This document shows, piece by piece, positions 6,135 to 6,541 of a DNA stretch of 6,541 bases. The DNA is taken from assembly GCA_023416875.1 (NCBI GenBank), contig JAEZGT010000225.1, positions 1-6,541 on the forward strand, written 5' to 3'. Numbering within the stretch: position 1 is the stretch's first letter; each line of letters starts with the position of its first letter. Under the pieces are notes generated by a model. It was not told the DNA's origin and ran no database searches. It worked only from the letters and a program-made list of their open reading frames with translations. This DNA comes from Pseudomonadota bacterium. GTDB taxonomy: Bacteria > Pseudomonadota > Gammaproteobacteria > Pseudomonadales > Cellvibrionaceae. A program made the translations under genes and the position numbers.

Positions 6135-6260
6135 TATTTGTCATGATTGTTATTTGTCTTGGTAGCTCAAGCGCTATTTGTCTTCAAACCTATTTATCTT
6201 CTAAAACACATTGGTCTTCAAAACATATTGGTCTTCAAAAACACATTTGCCTTCAAAAAC
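6135..6260. repeat. Degenerate ~17-base direct repeats upstream of the lipoprotein gene
   Basis: On the plus strand a core like TATTTGTCTTCAAAAAC recurs with starts near 6135, 6151, 6175, 6191, 6209, 6226 and 6244, giving spacings of 16, 16, 18, 17 and 18 bases with one gap of 24. The units at 6175-6260 are most alike; those nearest the gene are decayed. On the minus strand, the direction of the gene, the core reads GAAGACAAAT. The repeats fill the 5' leader or promoter region. They could be a tandem expansion or an array of regulator binding sites. Confidence 0.65.
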
Positions 6261-6383
6261 AAAGCTGCGCGTATAGTCGGGATTATGCCGGCGAATGGCA
6301 ACCGTCAGAGCATTTTCGGGCCGCTTGGTTCGCCGAATGACCGGCCTGATTAGGCCTTTCTGTGAACGGATTTGCACATCGGG

Positions 6384-6541
6384 TCAGTCAAACAGCCAGG
6401 GGCGGACGTCATCCCGGTTCACCAGCACCAGCTGCTGCGCCTCCGGCGTGCCGTCGAGCATCTTGGTGTTCACCTGCATCTCCCTGAGCAGGTAGTTCAC
6501 CAAACAGGCTTTAGTGGTGATGTGCAGCTCCCCGCCGAGCA
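6384..6541 (-). CDS. 3' end of an unrecognised protein, cut by window edge
   Basis: On the minus strand an open frame enters at the right edge and runs for 51 codons to TGA at 6384-6386. The visible peptide includes LGGELHITTKACLVNYLL near its start, the middle segment NTKMLDGTPEAQQLVLVN, and the ending RDDVRPWLFD. Codon choice is orderly and GC-rich at third positions (CTG, GTG, GAC), as in real coding sequence, unlike the opposite-strand frame. I do not recognise the family from this tail. About 260 bases separate its stop from the orphan lipoprotein start, with the repeat field between, so the two are probably not tightly coupled. Confidence 0.65.
   Translation of the reverse strand, partial: LGGELHITTKACLVNYLLREMQVNTKMLDGTPEAQQLVLVNRDDVRPWLFD

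Noticed and set aside
5344..6165. Plus-strand open frame of 273 codons opposite the orphan lipoprotein
   Set aside because: The minus-strand frame has a lipoprotein signal and normal composition; the plus frame is its shadow, rich in His, Arg and Phe-Gly.
6135..6260. CRISPR array
   Set aside because: The units are only about 17 bases, degenerate and contiguous, with no spacers and no cas genes nearby.

Overview
The window looks like chromosomal DNA from a gammaproteobacterium of the Cellvibrionaceae type (Cellvibrio, Saccharophagus or Teredinibacter relatives). The main clue is the long polyserine linkers in exported proteins, a hallmark of that group, together with mid-range GC and Gram-negative lipoprotein and Tat signals. 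This placement is an inference, not a database match.

Left part (1-4325, plus strand). A short two-helix membrane protein (65-241) is followed by a two-gene cassette that is present twice in tandem. Each copy encodes (a) a lipoprotein with a Cys anchor, a polyserine tether, a META/HslJ-like domain and a small C-terminal domain, then about 20 bases later (b) a Tat-exported protein related to the DUF1552 family. Copy 1 is 305-2327 and copy 2 is 2471-4325. Both copies keep the gene order, the spacing and an ungapped upstream block. The proteins have clearly diverged, so this is an old duplication kept by selection, not a recent or assembly duplication. A strong hairpin (2360-2384) separates the copies and another (4335-4357) ends the second. 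In copy 1 the lipoprotein ATG is replaced by AAG at 413-415 behind an excellent Shine-Dalgarno sequence, although the frame stays open.

Right part (4368-6541, minus strand). A periplasmic SIMPL-domain protein (4368-5087) lies convergent to the cassette. Upstream of it is an unrecognised lipoprotein gene (5302-6120). The leader of that gene contains a field of degenerate repeats of about 17 bases with a TATTTGTCTTCAAAA-like core. The 3' end of another unrecognised minus-strand gene runs off the right edge (6384-6541).

Working model (inference). The polySer lipoprotein is anchored in a membrane and presents its META and C-terminal domains in the periplasm or at the surface. The co-transcribed, folded, Tat-exported DUF1552-like protein is its likely partner. 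Two diverged copies suggest two related lipoprotein/partner pairs. Nothing in the sequence fixes a biochemical activity. Apart from the small membrane protein and the truncated gene, every product here carries a secretion signal, so this is a cell-envelope region.
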